Assembly: GCF_900101835.1 (NCBI RefSeq)
Contig: NZ_FNAF01000011.1
Coordinates: 1-57,366, forward strand
Direction: 5' to 3'
Source of the DNA: Peptococcus niger
GTDB taxonomy: Bacteria; Bacillota; Peptococcia; Peptococcales; Peptococcaceae
Length of the DNA: 57,366 nt
The position numbers were made by a program, and so were the translations under genes. This document shows positions 1 through 7,887 of this stretch, piece after piece. How positions within the stretch are numbered: position 1 is the first letter of the stretch; the number at the start of each line of letters is the position of its first letter. The notes beneath the pieces were generated by a model, which saw only the letters and a list, made by a program, of their open reading frames with translations, was not told the DNA's origin and searched no databases.

Positions 1-93
1 GCCTATTATGAAATCCTAGAAGCAGCCAATGCACATGATTACCAAATAAGGCATAAGGGCCAGATGGTCGAAAACTGGATAGAAGTCAAGTAA
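1..93 (+). CDS. C-terminal 30 codons of an unknown protein (cut by window edge)
   Basis: An open frame enters from the left edge and ends in TAA at 91-93. It encodes about 30 residues ending in VENWIEVK. A strong hairpin with a T-run lies about 50 bases downstream, which supports a real gene end here. The fragment is mixed polar and aromatic, with no membrane segment. I do not recognise the family, and 30 residues are too few to assign a function. Confidence 0.5.
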   Translation, partial: AYYEILEAANAHDYQIRHKGQMVENWIEVK

Positions 94-141
94 AGAGGCG
101 CTAACGTCAGCTTTCACAAATCGCTTCTCATTGCAATACGG

Positions 142-170
142 AAAAAGCGCCCCCCAAGGGGGCGCTTTTT
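142..170. terminator. Bidirectional rho-independent terminator
   Basis: A GC-rich hairpin (GCGCCCCC with GGGGGCGC, 3-base loop) is preceded by five A and followed by five T. It sits between the rightward gene fragment ending at 93 and the leftward membrane-protein gene ending at 213, so it can stop both transcripts. Confidence 0.85.
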
Positions 171-212
171 CCTGTGTTAGATATAGGAAGAACACCATGC
201 AGGTGCTGCTTC

Positions 213-2288
213 TTAGTTATGGGCCTTTGCTTTTAAGTCGGCCGGTAAATGTCCTGATAAGATGTAGCGCAGGCCGTTCACATGGGTACCGGAGATGGAA
301 TATTGGCGGTCTACCGGGACGCCGGCATAGCAGAAGGCATCGCCCACGCTGTTTTCCAGCAAGGCTTTAATGGCCTGCGGGTCCTTGACCGTGGTCACCG
401 TTTCGCCGGTAAAGTCATCGCCTATGGTGAGGGCGCCGGGCAGTTGGGTGTCTGACAGCCTCTTAGCCGGATCGGCCAGCGCGCCGGCAGCGGTCAAGCG
501 CCGGATTAGAGCCATTAAGGCCTTATCCTCCGGATAGACCGGATAGGTCACCGTTTGTTGACCATAGGCCTGGTTGAACTTGGCGTCTTCTTTCATCGTC
601 AGGGTGATCTGGTAGTTCGGGGCCTCCTTCTGCAGGTAGCGGTCACCTGCTAAAAGGTCTGCCTTCAAGGCGTCCAGGATTTCCTGCCCGCTGACAGGGG
701 ACCCACCAAGGCCCTTGACGGCATAACTGCTACCTGCCATGGGCGAATCGTCAGCCTGTAAGACCGGCATGTCCTGATCAATGACCAGGCTGTCCACTTG
801 ACGCACAAATTTGTTGGAAAAGAGGTCCTTGTACAAGGCCTTGCGGTAATCAAGGCTTGCATAGACCGGCTGGTAGGCTTCCGCCAGCTGCTTGGGCAGC
901 ATTTCATACTGGCGGACAACCGTCTTACCACTGGCCAAATGCCAGGTGACGGTGGCCCATTCAGAGGGAATGGCCTTATTCTTATCCGCTTCAAGGGTAT
1001 CGGCAGAGGCAAAATAGCCTTTTTGCAAATTCTTGCCCAGGGTTAACCCTTGGGGCAGGAGGTTATCGCTCAAGGTGATTTCTCCCCGATTGTTTCTAAT
1101 AAAGGGGGCGGGGCTCCGCTCTGCAGAGATGGTCACCGCCTGGACGTCTTCATCGGCCGGCCGGTAGGAATTGAAACCGGTGACATCATTGTGGAGGGCC
1201 AGGAAAAAGACCAGGGCGATGGCGATAAAGGCGCCTGTTGACAGGAGGCCCCGGCGGATCCGGTGCACATCCCGATGGAACAAGAGGGTTAGAATGATGT
1301 GCAGGATCAAGCCGCCGAGGACCACCCCGATGACCAGGGCAGCCAGCGCCTTATCGGTCATTTGGTAAAAGGCCAGGCCGGCCAGGAGGGTACCGACCAA
1401 GACCACCAGGCCCTTAACCGGGTATTCGGTAACCGGGTAAATAAAGGTGTAGCCGGTCCGTTCCGAGGGGCGACGCCGGTACAAGACCAGGGACAGGCCA
1501 AAGGCCAGCAGAGCAACAAGGGTTAGGCTCACCAGCGCCGGGGCCGAGAAAAAGACCTGGCCCCGCAAGACGGCGCCGGCGTCTGAGCCGTTTGCAAAGT
1601 AAAGGAAGAGGGTGGGCAGGGACCATTTTTCAAGGGTCGTCAGCCAGCCCACTTTCACAAAGGTGGCCAGTTCAGTGGACAGCCAGGCCAAAAGAGTGCC
1701 GGCAACCACCGGAAAACCGAAGTGTAAAAGCGTCGCCATGCCCACATGACCAACCATATTCCCGGTCAATTGACCGGCCAGGAGGGTCACTGCGTAGGCG
1801 GTTGCGAAAAAGAGAATGGTTTGAAGGATCCAGCCCAGGGCCGTCAGCAGGGAAAAAGAGGCCACAAAGGCATGGCCGACGGCATAACTGCCCAGCCCCA
1901 TCAAGAGGGTGATGACCGAGAAAATCAGGAACCCGGCCAGGCTGTACAAAAGCATCCAGCTGTCACGCCGGACCGGCAGGGAATGCCGGTAGTCCACCTC
2001 TTTTTTATTGTGCTGGTAAGCGGAGAAGATCAGGGCAAAGGCCACGCCCAGCACCATGGCCACCACAAGCCCCGGCAAAAAAGCGCCAAAGGTCATAAAG
2101 TCCAGCATTTCTTTCTGCTGGATGGCCATTTGGGCCTCGCCGCTCCACAGGTTCTTTAAGCCAAAATAGGTCAAAACCGGCCCGCATAAGAGCATGGTCA
2201 AGGCCGTCAGTAAGGCAAGCCACCAGTGGCCCTGCAGGTACCGCCAGAGGCTGCGGGTAAATTTAAAGCCCGATGCTGTTGATGTCAT
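213..2288 (-). CDS. Multi-pass ABC transporter membrane subunit (YtrC/D-like, large C-terminal domain)
   Basis: A 691-residue membrane protein. The first ~370 residues hold roughly ten hydrophobic segments and the motif HSLPVRR after an EVDYR stretch, typical of ABC-2-like permeases partnered with YtrB-type ATPases. The remaining ~320 residues are soluble and probably outside the membrane, resembling the C-terminal domain seen in Firmicutes bacitracin/lipid-II-stress exporters (DUF6449 type, from memory). I chose the ATG at 2288 because GGAGGTG lies 7 bases upstream; a longer frame to 2312 has no ribosome site. The start overlaps the end of the ATPase gene by 26 bases, implying translational coupling. 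It is the last gene of a GntR-ATPase-permease operon. Substrate unknown; export or sensing of a cell-wall-active compound is inferred from context. Confidence 0.8.
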   Translation of the reverse strand: MTSTASGFKFTRSLWRYLQGHWWLALLTALTMLLCGPVLTYFGLKNLWSGEAQMAIQQKEMLDFMTFGAFLPGLVVAMVLGVAFALIFSAYQHNKKEVDYRHSLPVRRDSWMLLYSLAGFLIFSVITLLMGLGSYAVGHAFVASFSLLTALGWILQTILFFATAYAVTLLAGQLTGNMVGHVGMATLLHFGFPVVAGTLLAWLSTELATFVKVGWLTTLEKWSLPTLFLYFANGSDAGAVLRGQVFFSAPALVSLTLVALLAFGLSLVLYRRRPSERTGYTFIYPVTEYPVKGLVVLVGTLLAGLAFYQMTDKALAALVIGVVLGGLILHIILTLLFHRDVHRIRRGLLSTGAFIAIALVFFLALHNDVTGFNSYRPADEDVQAVTISAERSPAPFIRNNRGEITLSDNLLPQGLTLGKNLQKGYFASADTLEADKNKAIPSEWATVTWHLASGKTVVRQYEMLPKQLAEAYQPVYASLDYRKALYKDLFSNKFVRQVDSLVIDQDMPVLQADDSPMAGSSYAVKGLGGSPVSGQEILDALKADLLAGDRYLQKEAPNYQITLTMKEDAKFNQAYGQQTVTYPVYPEDKALMALIRRLTAAGALADPAKRLSDTQLPGALTIGDDFTGETVTTVKDPQAIKALLENSVGDAFCYAGVPVDRQYSISGTHVNGLRYILSGHLPADLKAKAHN

Positions 2289-3162
2289 ATCCGTGCACCT
2301 CCATTTCCGCAATAAAGACTTCTTCCAAGGTGAGCGGCACCTGTTCCAAGTAGAGCGGCGACAGGGCCTGAATCCGGGTCATGGCCTCGGTCAAATTGCC
2401 CCGGCAAATGAACTGGACCAGCCGGCCCCGTTGGTCAAACTGAACCAGGTCCAGGGCTTTAAAGTCTTCCGCCCCGTGCGGGCGGTCAAAGGCGCACTGG
2501 ATGTGGTGGAGGTTATCGCTCAAATGGCTTATATCCCGATCCAAAATCAAGCGCCCCTGGTGGAGAAAGGCGATGTGGTCACAAAAATCTTCCAGCTCCC
2601 GCAAGTTATGGGAGGTAATGATGACGGTCCGGTTGCCATCTGCAATGATATCCGCCAGGAGCCGCTTGACCAGGAGCCGCTTGACCGGGTCCAAACCGTC
2701 AAAGGTTTCATCGCATAAAATGTAGGGCGTATTGGCGGCCAGGGCTAAGATGATGTGCGCCTGCCGCTGCATCCCTTTGGAAAAGGTGCCCAGCCGGGCT
2801 TTCGGGTCCAGCTGAAAATCTTTTGCCAAGGCCGCAACCCGGTCGACATCGTAGCCCGGATAATACTGGCTGTAAGCCGAGGCCATTTCCATTAAGCTTG
2901 CCCCGCTGGGAATGTAAAAGGCATCCGGGATGAAGAAAATATTTTCCTTGGCTGCCGGATTTTCAAAAATCGGCTTGTCTTCGTACAAGACTTGCCCGCC
3001 GTCAGGCCGATAAACCCCGGCCAGGAGGCGTAAGAAGGTACTCTTCCCACTCCCATTGGACCCAATCAGGCCAAAAATACTGCCCGGCTGGACCGTCGTG
3101 GACAGCTTATTTAAGGCGGTGGCGCTGTCAAATTTTTTCGTCAGATTCTGAACGTGAATCAT
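2263..3162 (-). CDS. ABC transporter ATP-binding protein (YtrB-like)
   Basis: A 299-residue nucleotide-binding subunit. Walker A GSNGSGKST is near residue 35. The signature region is the divergent TFSKGMQRQ rather than LSGGQ, which is normal for YtrB-type ATPases. Walker B ends in LCDETFDGLDP, and the H-loop is TSHNLREL. After the ATPase core there is a ~90-residue C-terminal extension typical of the family. The ATG at 3162 has GGGAGGG upstream. The gene overlaps the upstream regulator by 35 bases and the downstream membrane gene by 26 bases, so the three are translated together. It energises the membrane protein encoded at 213-2288. Confidence 0.9.
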   Translation of the reverse strand: MIHVQNLTKKFDSATALNKLSTTVQPGSIFGLIGSNGSGKSTFLRLLAGVYRPDGGQVLYEDKPIFENPAAKENIFFIPDAFYIPSGASLMEMASAYSQYYPGYDVDRVAALAKDFQLDPKARLGTFSKGMQRQAHIILALAANTPYILCDETFDGLDPVKRLLVKRLLADIIADGNRTVIITSHNLRELEDFCDHIAFLHQGRLILDRDISHLSDNLHHIQCAFDRPHGAEDFKALDLVQFDQRGRLVQFICRGNLTEAMTRIQALSPLYLEQVPLTLEEVFIAEMEVHGYDINSIGL

Positions 3163-3547
3163 TCTTATCCCTCCCTTCAGATGGGGACGCGTAAATGCGG
3201 CTGACTTCGGCCCGGGCCTCTGTCTCCGCCACTCCCACCTCTTTTAGATGAAAAGTGACTTCCCGAAACTTTTGCAGGGCCTGGGGCCGGTGCCGCTGGC
3301 GCAATTCATCGGCGGTCAGGGCGATAAAGGAACCTCGCCCCGGCAAGGAATAAATAATGCCGGCCACCTCCATCAGTTGGTAGGCCTTGGCGATGGTGTT
3401 CGGGTTGATGGCCAGCTCTTTGGCCAGGGTGCGGACGCCGGGCAATTGCTCGTCCCGCTTTAAGGCCCCTGTCAATACCAGCATTTCAAAATTTTCCTGG
3501 ATCTGTTCATAAATCGGCACACGACTGCGCTGGTCTATCAGAATCAT
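3128..3547 (-). CDS. GntR-family transcriptional regulator (YtrA subfamily)
   Basis: A 139-residue repressor with an N-terminal winged helix (VPIYEQIQENFEMLV, then LPGVRTLAKELAINPNTIAKAY) and a short C-terminal helical tail. This size and lack of a large effector domain are typical of the YtrA subfamily. I set the start at ATG 3547 (MILIDQRS) because GGAAGGAG lies 8 bases upstream; the frame extends to 3580 without a ribosome site. It is first in the operon with the ATPase and membrane protein. A perfect inverted repeat sits directly behind the -10 box of its promoter, so autorepression relieved by an envelope-active compound is likely (inference from family). Confidence 0.9.
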   Translation of the reverse strand: MILIDQRSRVPIYEQIQENFEMLVLTGALKRDEQLPGVRTLAKELAINPNTIAKAYQLMEVAGIIYSLPGRGSFIALTADELRQRHRPQALQKFREVTFHLKEVGVAETEARAEVSRIYASPSEGRDKNDSRSESDEKI

Positions 3548-3597
3548 GCATCTCACTCCTTCCAAAGGACGGGCTGACAAGCCTACCCGGTTTCAGT

Positions 3598-3624
3598 AAC
3601 TGTACTACCTTAGCTAGTACAGTT
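3598..3624. promoter_or_regulatory. Perfect inverted-repeat operator of the GntR/ABC operon
   Basis: AACTGTACT and AGTACAGTT form a perfect 9-bp inverted repeat separated by 9 bases. It starts immediately downstream of the -10 hexamer of the leftward promoter. Its shape fits operators of YtrA-type GntR proteins, which autoregulate. Binding by the protein of 3128-3547 is inferred. Confidence 0.75.
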
Positions 3625-3654
3625 ATACTACCATCCCTTTTTCCCCTTGTCAAG
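3625..3654 (-). promoter_or_regulatory. Sigma-A type promoter of the GntR/ABC operon
   Basis: Reading leftward: TTGACA (3654-3649), 17-base spacer, TAGTAT (3630-3625). The operator follows directly, so a bound repressor would block initiation. Confidence 0.8.
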
Positions 3655-3940
3655 CCGGCAGAGGAAATTTTTTTTGCCTCCCTGAGGACCGGGCCAGCCA
3701 GCGCCCCGGTTCTTCTTAACAAGACTTTAGCATTTTCCCCACAAGTTTGTTACGACTTCTTAACCGGTTTCCGCTATACTTTTTATCAGACGAGGTTCTC
3801 TCTCCCTTTCCTCGTTGCACAACAACCAACCATTCCTTTTGCAACAAAGCGCAGCCGCCGCCATCAGACGAGATGGCGGCGGTCTCTTTATATGGTAAAA
3901 TAAAGGGGCTGCCCCTGCCGGCAGCCGAAAGGAGATTATC
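3655..3940. other. Intergenic region between divergent operons
   Basis: No convincing gene. It contains a GC-rich 11-bp hairpin (CCGCCGCCATC 3855-3865 with GATGGCGGCGG 3872-3882). Its following T-content is weak, so it may be a poor terminator or leader hairpin. Behind it, TGGTAAAAT (3893-3901) resembles an extended -10 box for the HAD gene. TATACT at 3775-3780 is another possible -10. Overlapping short frames on both strands look like chance. Confidence 0.5.
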
Positions 3941-4606
3941 GTGAAAGCCTTTTTTATTGATTGTGACGGCACCCTTTGTGACACCTTGTCCATTTGGCGC
4001 CATTTGGCAGAAGACGACCTGCGGGCCAGGGGCATCAGCCCCCGCGCCGACTTAAATGCCGCCATTGCCAGCTACAACTTGCACCAAGCGGCAGCCTACA
4101 TAAAAGACACCTATGCCCTGGCCTGCGGGACAGAGGACTTGCTGACCGCCTGGGAGGCGCGGTTAGAAGACTTTTACCGGTATGAAGCGCCTGCCAAGGC
4201 GGGGGCCGGCGCCTTTTTAAAAGAGGCCCGGGCCCTAGGGATCGCCTGCTATTGCGTCAGCTTGACGCCGGAGGGCCTCATCCGCCCCCTCCTAAGGCGG
4301 GTCGGCCTGATGGATGACTTGGACGCCGTCTTTAGCGGCCACGAGCTGGACCTGGGCAAGGACAGCCCGGCCCTCTACACCTACGCCGCCAGCCAAGTGG
4401 GCCTTAGGCCGGCAGACGGGGTGGTCATTGAAGATTCTCATTTTGCCTTGCAGGCGGCGGCCGCAGCGGGCTTTCACTGCTGGGCCTTTCTGGACGATTT
4501 TCACGGCAGCGACCACAATCGGGCCCTGGCCGGGGACGCCGATGCCATCTTGCAATCCTGGCAAGATGGCCTTGACCGCCTGGCCTGCTTAAATGAAGAC
4601 CTATAG
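3941..4606 (+). CDS. HAD-superfamily hydrolase (phosphoglycolate-phosphatase-like)
   Basis: A 221-residue HAD phosphatase. Motif I is DCDGTLCD at residues 8-15 (nucleophile and acid/base Asp). Motif II is the Ser/Thr in CVSLTPE. Motif III is the Lys in LGKDSPALY. Motif IV is VVIEDSHFAL. A helical cap lies between motifs I and II. The start is GTG, with AAAGGAG 6 bases upstream. This class dephosphorylates small phosphorylated metabolites; the substrate cannot be read from the sequence. It lies 64 bases before the LCP gene, but no shared promoter is evident. Confidence 0.85.
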   Translation: MKAFFIDCDGTLCDTLSIWRHLAEDDLRARGISPRADLNAAIASYNLHQAAAYIKDTYALACGTEDLLTAWEARLEDFYRYEAPAKAGAGAFLKEARALGIACYCVSLTPEGLIRPLLRRVGLMDDLDAVFSGHELDLGKDSPALYTYAASQVGLRPADGVVIEDSHFALQAAAAAGFHCWAFLDDFHGSDHNRALAGDADAILQSWQDGLDRLACLNEDL

Positions 4607-4670
4607 GCCTCATTCTTCTTGCAGAGCCTAGGTTGCTCTGCTAAACTGAAACGGTGAAGGAGGCTCTCCC

Positions 4671-5837
4671 ATGCGAAGCTCAGATAAAACCATCCGCCTG
4701 GACCGTCCCCGGGCGTCTCAACATACACAGCGCATTCCTGCCCAAAGGCCGCACCGGGCCCGCGGCAGTGCCCAGCCCGGCCGCCGGCCTCAAGGGCCAC
4801 CGCCGGCCCACCGGCCCGGCCGGCCCCAGCCGACCCCGCCACCAAGCCCTCAGCCGCCTGTCCGCCAGGAACCGGTACCGGATCGGCCCCGGTCAAAGCC
4901 GGTCCATCAAAGCCCCCAGAAGGGCAAACGGAAGGCACCGCCCGGCTGCGGCTGCCTGGTAAGCCTGGTCTTTATTTTCTTAATCCTCCTGGCGGCCTTT
5001 GCCGGCTACTGGGTATTTTCCGCCCGACAGGTGCCGCCGCCCATCAGCAGCCTACCTGAGGCTGAACAACAGGCCGAGGCCCTAGACCGGGCCAGCCGCA
5101 ACACCGCCTTCCTCCTGGTCGGCGATGACGAACGGGCCGCCGGCGAACAGGCCCGCAGCGACACCATGCTCTACATGGTCCTGCGTCCGGTGGACAAAAA
5201 AATCGGCCTCTTATCCTTTCCCAGGGATTCCCTGGTCAATATTCCCGGTTACGGCGAGGACAAGCTGAATGCCGCCTTTGCCTATGGCGGCATGGACCTC
5301 TTGACCAAAACCGTGACCGATTTAACCGATGCCCCCATTGACCACACCTGCCTGATCAACTTCAGCGGCTTTGAAAAAATGGTCGATGCCATTGGCGGCG
5401 TCACCATTGACGTCCCGCAAAAAATGTACAAGCCGGAAGAGGGCATTGACCTGGAACCGGGTAAGCAAAAGCTGAACGGCCACGACGCCTTGGCCTTTGT
5501 CCGCTGGCGCGGTGACGGCCTGGGGGACATCGGCCGGATGGAAAGGCAGAAAGAATTCATCAGCGCCTTTACCAAGGAATGCCGCTTTCTCTGGCCCTGG
5601 CAAGTCGCCCGGCTGGGCTGGGCCGTCCACACGGCCGTTGAAACGGACTTATCCCCCCTGGAAAGCCTCAAGCTGGTTGTCGATATGGCCGGCATGGGCA
5701 AAGAGGCCGTAGAAGTTGACCACTTGACCCTGGATCCTGAATACATCAACGGCATCAGCTACGTCTTATTGGACCCTGGCGATGTGCACCGCACCATCCA
5801 GCGCATCAGCTACGGGGTGGAACTGAACAAGTCATAG
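4671..5837 (+). CDS. LytR-CpsA-Psr (LCP) family wall-polymer ligase
   Basis: A 388-residue membrane-anchored protein. Residues 1-90 are a Pro/Arg-rich cytoplasmic tail. One membrane segment (around LVSLVFIFLILLAAFAGYWV) follows at about 98-120. Then comes the LCP catalytic domain with FLLVGDDE, ARSDTMLYMVL, the arginine-containing LSFPRDSLVNIPG, KLNAAFAYGG and ALAFVRWRGDG. LCP enzymes transfer lipid-linked anionic glycopolymers to peptidoglycan outside the membrane. The ATG has GAAGGAGG upstream. Eight bases separate it from the tagA-like gene, so the pair is co-transcribed and fits one wall-glycopolymer pathway. The long basic, proline-rich N-terminus is unusual in length for the family. Confidence 0.92.
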   Translation: MRSSDKTIRLDRPRASQHTQRIPAQRPHRARGSAQPGRRPQGPPPAHRPGRPQPTPPPSPQPPVRQEPVPDRPRSKPVHQSPQKGKRKAPPGCGCLVSLVFIFLILLAAFAGYWVFSARQVPPPISSLPEAEQQAEALDRASRNTAFLLVGDDERAAGEQARSDTMLYMVLRPVDKKIGLLSFPRDSLVNIPGYGEDKLNAAFAYGGMDLLTKTVTDLTDAPIDHTCLINFSGFEKMVDAIGGVTIDVPQKMYKPEEGIDLEPGKQKLNGHDALAFVRWRGDGLGDIGRMERQKEFISAFTKECRFLWPWQVARLGWAVHTAVETDLSPLESLKLVVDMAGMGKEAVEVDHLTLDPEYINGISYVLLDPGDVHRTIQRISYGVELNKS

Positions 5838-5845
5838 GAGGGCTT

Positions 5846-6574
5846 ATGGACATCACCTTATTCGGCGTTCGCATTGACGCCCTGACCCGCAACCAGGCCT
5901 TAAGCCGGATCATCACCGCCTGCCAAAGGGGCGAGACCCTACAGGTCGTCACCGCCAATCCGGAAATCGTGCTCGCCGCCAAAGATGATCTGGCCTTGCG
6001 CAACCTCATCAACGGGGCCGGCCTGGTCACCGCCGACGGCAACGGCATCCTCCTGGCGGCCAAGTGGCTGGCCAGCCCCCTCCCGGACCGGGTCACCGGC
6101 ATCGACCTGGCCGAGGACCTTTGCCGTGAAGCTGCCGCCAACGGGCTCCGTCTCTATTTCCTGGGAGCCAAACCCGGCGTCGCACGGGACGCGGCCGCCC
6201 GGATGCAGGCCCACTATCCCGGCTTAACCATCGCCGGCAGCTGGCACGGCTACTTTAAGGGCCACGAGGACCGGGTTCTGGCAGATATAAAAGCCGCCCA
6301 ACCGGATATTTTGCTGGTCGGCCTAGGCGCGCCCGCCCAGGAATACTTCATTCAGGCCCATCAAAAAAACTTGGGCGTACCGGTGGCTATCGGCGTCGGC
6401 GGTTCTTTTGACGTGATGAGCGGCCGCATCCGACGGGCGCCAGCCAGCGTTCAACGGCTGCGGCTGGAATGGGCCTGGCGCTTTGCCGCCGACTGGCGCC
6501 GCCTGCCCCGTCTTTTAAAGCTGGTCCAGTTCATGGGCGCCGTCGGCTTAGAAAAAATCCGCCGGCTGGTCTAG
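5846..6574 (+). CDS. tagA: WecG/TagA/CpsF family glycosyltransferase
   Basis: A 242-residue GT26-family enzyme. Recognisable blocks are TANPEIVLAAKDD, TADGNGILLAAKWL, RVTGIDLAEDLC, LYFLGAKPGVA, DILLVGLGAPAQE and GVGGSFDVMSGRIRRAP, ending with RLEWAWR. In Gram-positives TagA adds N-acetylmannosamine to undecaprenyl-PP-GlcNAc, the committed step of wall teichoic acid linkage-unit synthesis; other members make related polymers. The ribosome site AGGAGG is 5 bases before ATG. Its position right behind the LCP gene supports secondary wall polymer synthesis, which would also provide the anchor for SLH proteins such as those at 24278 and 54582 (inference). Confidence 0.9.
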   Translation: MDITLFGVRIDALTRNQALSRIITACQRGETLQVVTANPEIVLAAKDDLALRNLINGAGLVTADGNGILLAAKWLASPLPDRVTGIDLAEDLCREAAANGLRLYFLGAKPGVARDAAARMQAHYPGLTIAGSWHGYFKGHEDRVLADIKAAQPDILLVGLGAPAQEYFIQAHQKNLGVPVAIGVGGSFDVMSGRIRRAPASVQRLRLEWAWRFAADWRRLPRLLKLVQFMGAVGLEKIRRLV

Positions 6575-6637
6575 GGGTCGGGATCCATTTGTTTTTCTTA
6601 TGGTAGGTATTTTATCCGGCTTTTCCCAGTTTCTGCC

Positions 6638-6666
6638 TTGAATTGCTTAGGGTTCTATAGTACACT
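6638..6666 (+). promoter_or_regulatory. Sigma-A type promoter of the ferredoxin gene
   Basis: TTGAAT (6638-6643), 17-base spacer, TACACT (6661-6666). It lies 54 bases before the ferredoxin start, which has its own AAAGGAG site. Confidence 0.55.
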
Positions 6667-6720
6667 TTGGTTAGTGAGAGAAGTCACAATATTGACAGGA
6701 CTTAAAGGAGAGATAGAGAT

Positions 6721-6912
6721 ATGTGGATTATGGTAGATCAAGACACTTGCTTAGGTTGCGGTTCCTGCGAAGCCGTTGCACCGGAAATCTTCAGCATGAA
6801 CGGTGACGGTAAAGCCGAAGCTTTAAACGAAGTTACCGAAGACCAAAAAGCAGCTGCAGAAGAAGCCATGGGCATCTGCCCCGTTTCCTGCATTTCTTGG
6901 GACGAAGAATAA
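6721..6912 (+). CDS. Single-cluster 4Fe-4S ferredoxin
   Basis: A 63-residue acidic protein with CLGCGSC at residues 10-16 and the fourth ligand in GICPVSC near residue 55. This gives one [4Fe-4S] cluster (CxxCxxC ... CP). The second Cys of CPVSC may form a disulfide, as in thermophile and clostridial monocluster ferredoxins. It is a soluble low-potential electron carrier. The gene stands alone, with its own promoter, AAAGGAG ribosome site and terminator, so its redox partners are not shown here. Codon use and composition match the neighbours. Confidence 0.93.
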   Translation: MWIMVDQDTCLGCGSCEAVAPEIFSMNGDGKAEALNEVTEDQKAAAEEAMGICPVSCISWDEE

Positions 6913-6925
6913 TCATCGCTTGGTC

Positions 6926-6950
6926 TGGCCCCGCCTTGGGGCCATTTTTT
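6926..6950 (+). terminator. Rho-independent terminator of the ferredoxin gene
   Basis: Stem TGGCCCC (6926-6932) with GGGGCCA (6938-6944), 5-base loop, followed by six T. Confidence 0.85.
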
Positions 6951-7058
6951 ATGCCCACAACAGGACGATAACAAGCCCCTGCTTAATTCTTAGAAAAATC
7001 CGAGGAAGAACTTGATGCTGATTAAATATTGTACAGTAACCGATGCCCTTTTATTATT

Positions 7059-7109
7059 CTTGACACAGCCTTTTATTTTATTTATTATTTAGACAGACAG
7101 TCGTTCTGT
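7059..7109 (+). promoter_or_regulatory. Promoter and possible operator of the tetR/ABC exporter operon
   Basis: TTGACA is followed about 17 bases later by a TATTAT-like -10. The imperfect inverted repeat ACAGA-N7-TCTGT (7093-7109) sits just behind it, where TetR proteins commonly bind. Autoregulation is inferred. Confidence 0.5.
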
Positions 7110-7134
7110 TTTTTACAAAGGCTCTGCCCAGCTT

Positions 7135-7764
7135 TTGACCACAGGTAAGGGGGTATACATTCTGAAAAAAAACAGCAAAAAACCAGAAATTCGACGACAA
7201 GAATTGATTGATATTGCATCACGCTTATTTATGGAAAAAGGCTATGAAGGCGTTTCTGTTCGGGATATTTTAGATGAAGTCCAAGGCGCGCCAGGGATGT
7301 TCTACTATTACTTTAAATCCAAGCAAGAAATTTACCTGGCATCTATGGAACAATATATTTCTCAACGATTGGAACGCAAGTGTGCGATGATTGAAAACCC
7401 AGATATCCCTTTTATAGAAAAATTACCTGTTTTCCACAGTATGGTCGCCGATGATATCCAAGGCTATATGGAGCGCTTTACACCAATGCCGGAAATGTCC
7501 ATTTCAGATACATCTTACAAACTCTATGATTTGGTGCATATGATTGGATGCATGATTACCCCCTATTCTAAATTTATTTTACAAGGCTTAAACGAAGGTG
7601 AACTGAAAAATCATCTTAATATTACTGATGAAAATGCAGAAGCTTTCTCAACCTTTATCCTATATGGAGCATGGGGAATGATTTACAACCATCAATTTAC
7701 CGGCACAGGCGAGCAATACAATTTAAATAACCTTACTGAAATAACTAATAAAATTTTTTATTAA
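7135..7764 (+). CDS. TetR/AcrR-family transcriptional regulator
   Basis: A 209-residue regulator. The N-terminal TetR helix-turn-helix is clear: RRQELIDIASRLFMEKGYEGVSVRDIL followed by PGMFYYYFKSKQEIY. The C-terminal ~140 residues are an effector-binding helical domain with no recognisable ligand signature. The start is uncertain. TTG 7135 has a poor ribosome site, while an in-frame CTG at 7162 lies 8 bases behind AAGGGGG and would give MKKNSKKPEIRR; I keep the longer frame. It precedes two exporter genes in the same direction, so ligand-responsive control of the exporter is likely. Confidence 0.88.
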   Translation: MTTGKGVYILKKNSKKPEIRRQELIDIASRLFMEKGYEGVSVRDILDEVQGAPGMFYYYFKSKQEIYLASMEQYISQRLERKCAMIENPDIPFIEKLPVFHSMVADDIQGYMERFTPMPEMSISDTSYKLYDLVHMIGCMITPYSKFILQGLNEGELKNHLNITDENAEAFSTFILYGAWGMIYNHQFTGTGEQYNLNNLTEITNKIFY

Positions 7765-7791
7765 CTTAATCCATTCATATTTTCATTTTAA

Positions 7792-7827
7792 GCAACGGGA
7801 ATGTTCCGAAAGGAGCATTCCCGTTGC
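7792..7827 (+). promoter_or_regulatory. Perfect 12-bp hairpin between tetR and the exporter genes
   Basis: GCAACGGGAATG (7792-7803) pairs perfectly with CATTCCCGTTGC (7816-7827) around a 12-base loop containing GAAAGGAG. There is no T-run, so it is not a standard terminator. It may be an attenuator, an RNA processing site or a protein-binding site. The ribosome-site-like loop leads to no gene start at a proper distance. Confidence 0.5.
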
Positions 7828-7887
7828 GGCGTTTTCAGGATACAGAACGAATTCTGTCTGCAAAAATCAAAAAGAGAGGTCCTAAAG

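Noticed and set aside
3716-4065. Two leftward frames upstream of the HAD gene
   Set aside because: They overlap the HAD gene start and a hairpin, and have no ribosome site or recognisable product.
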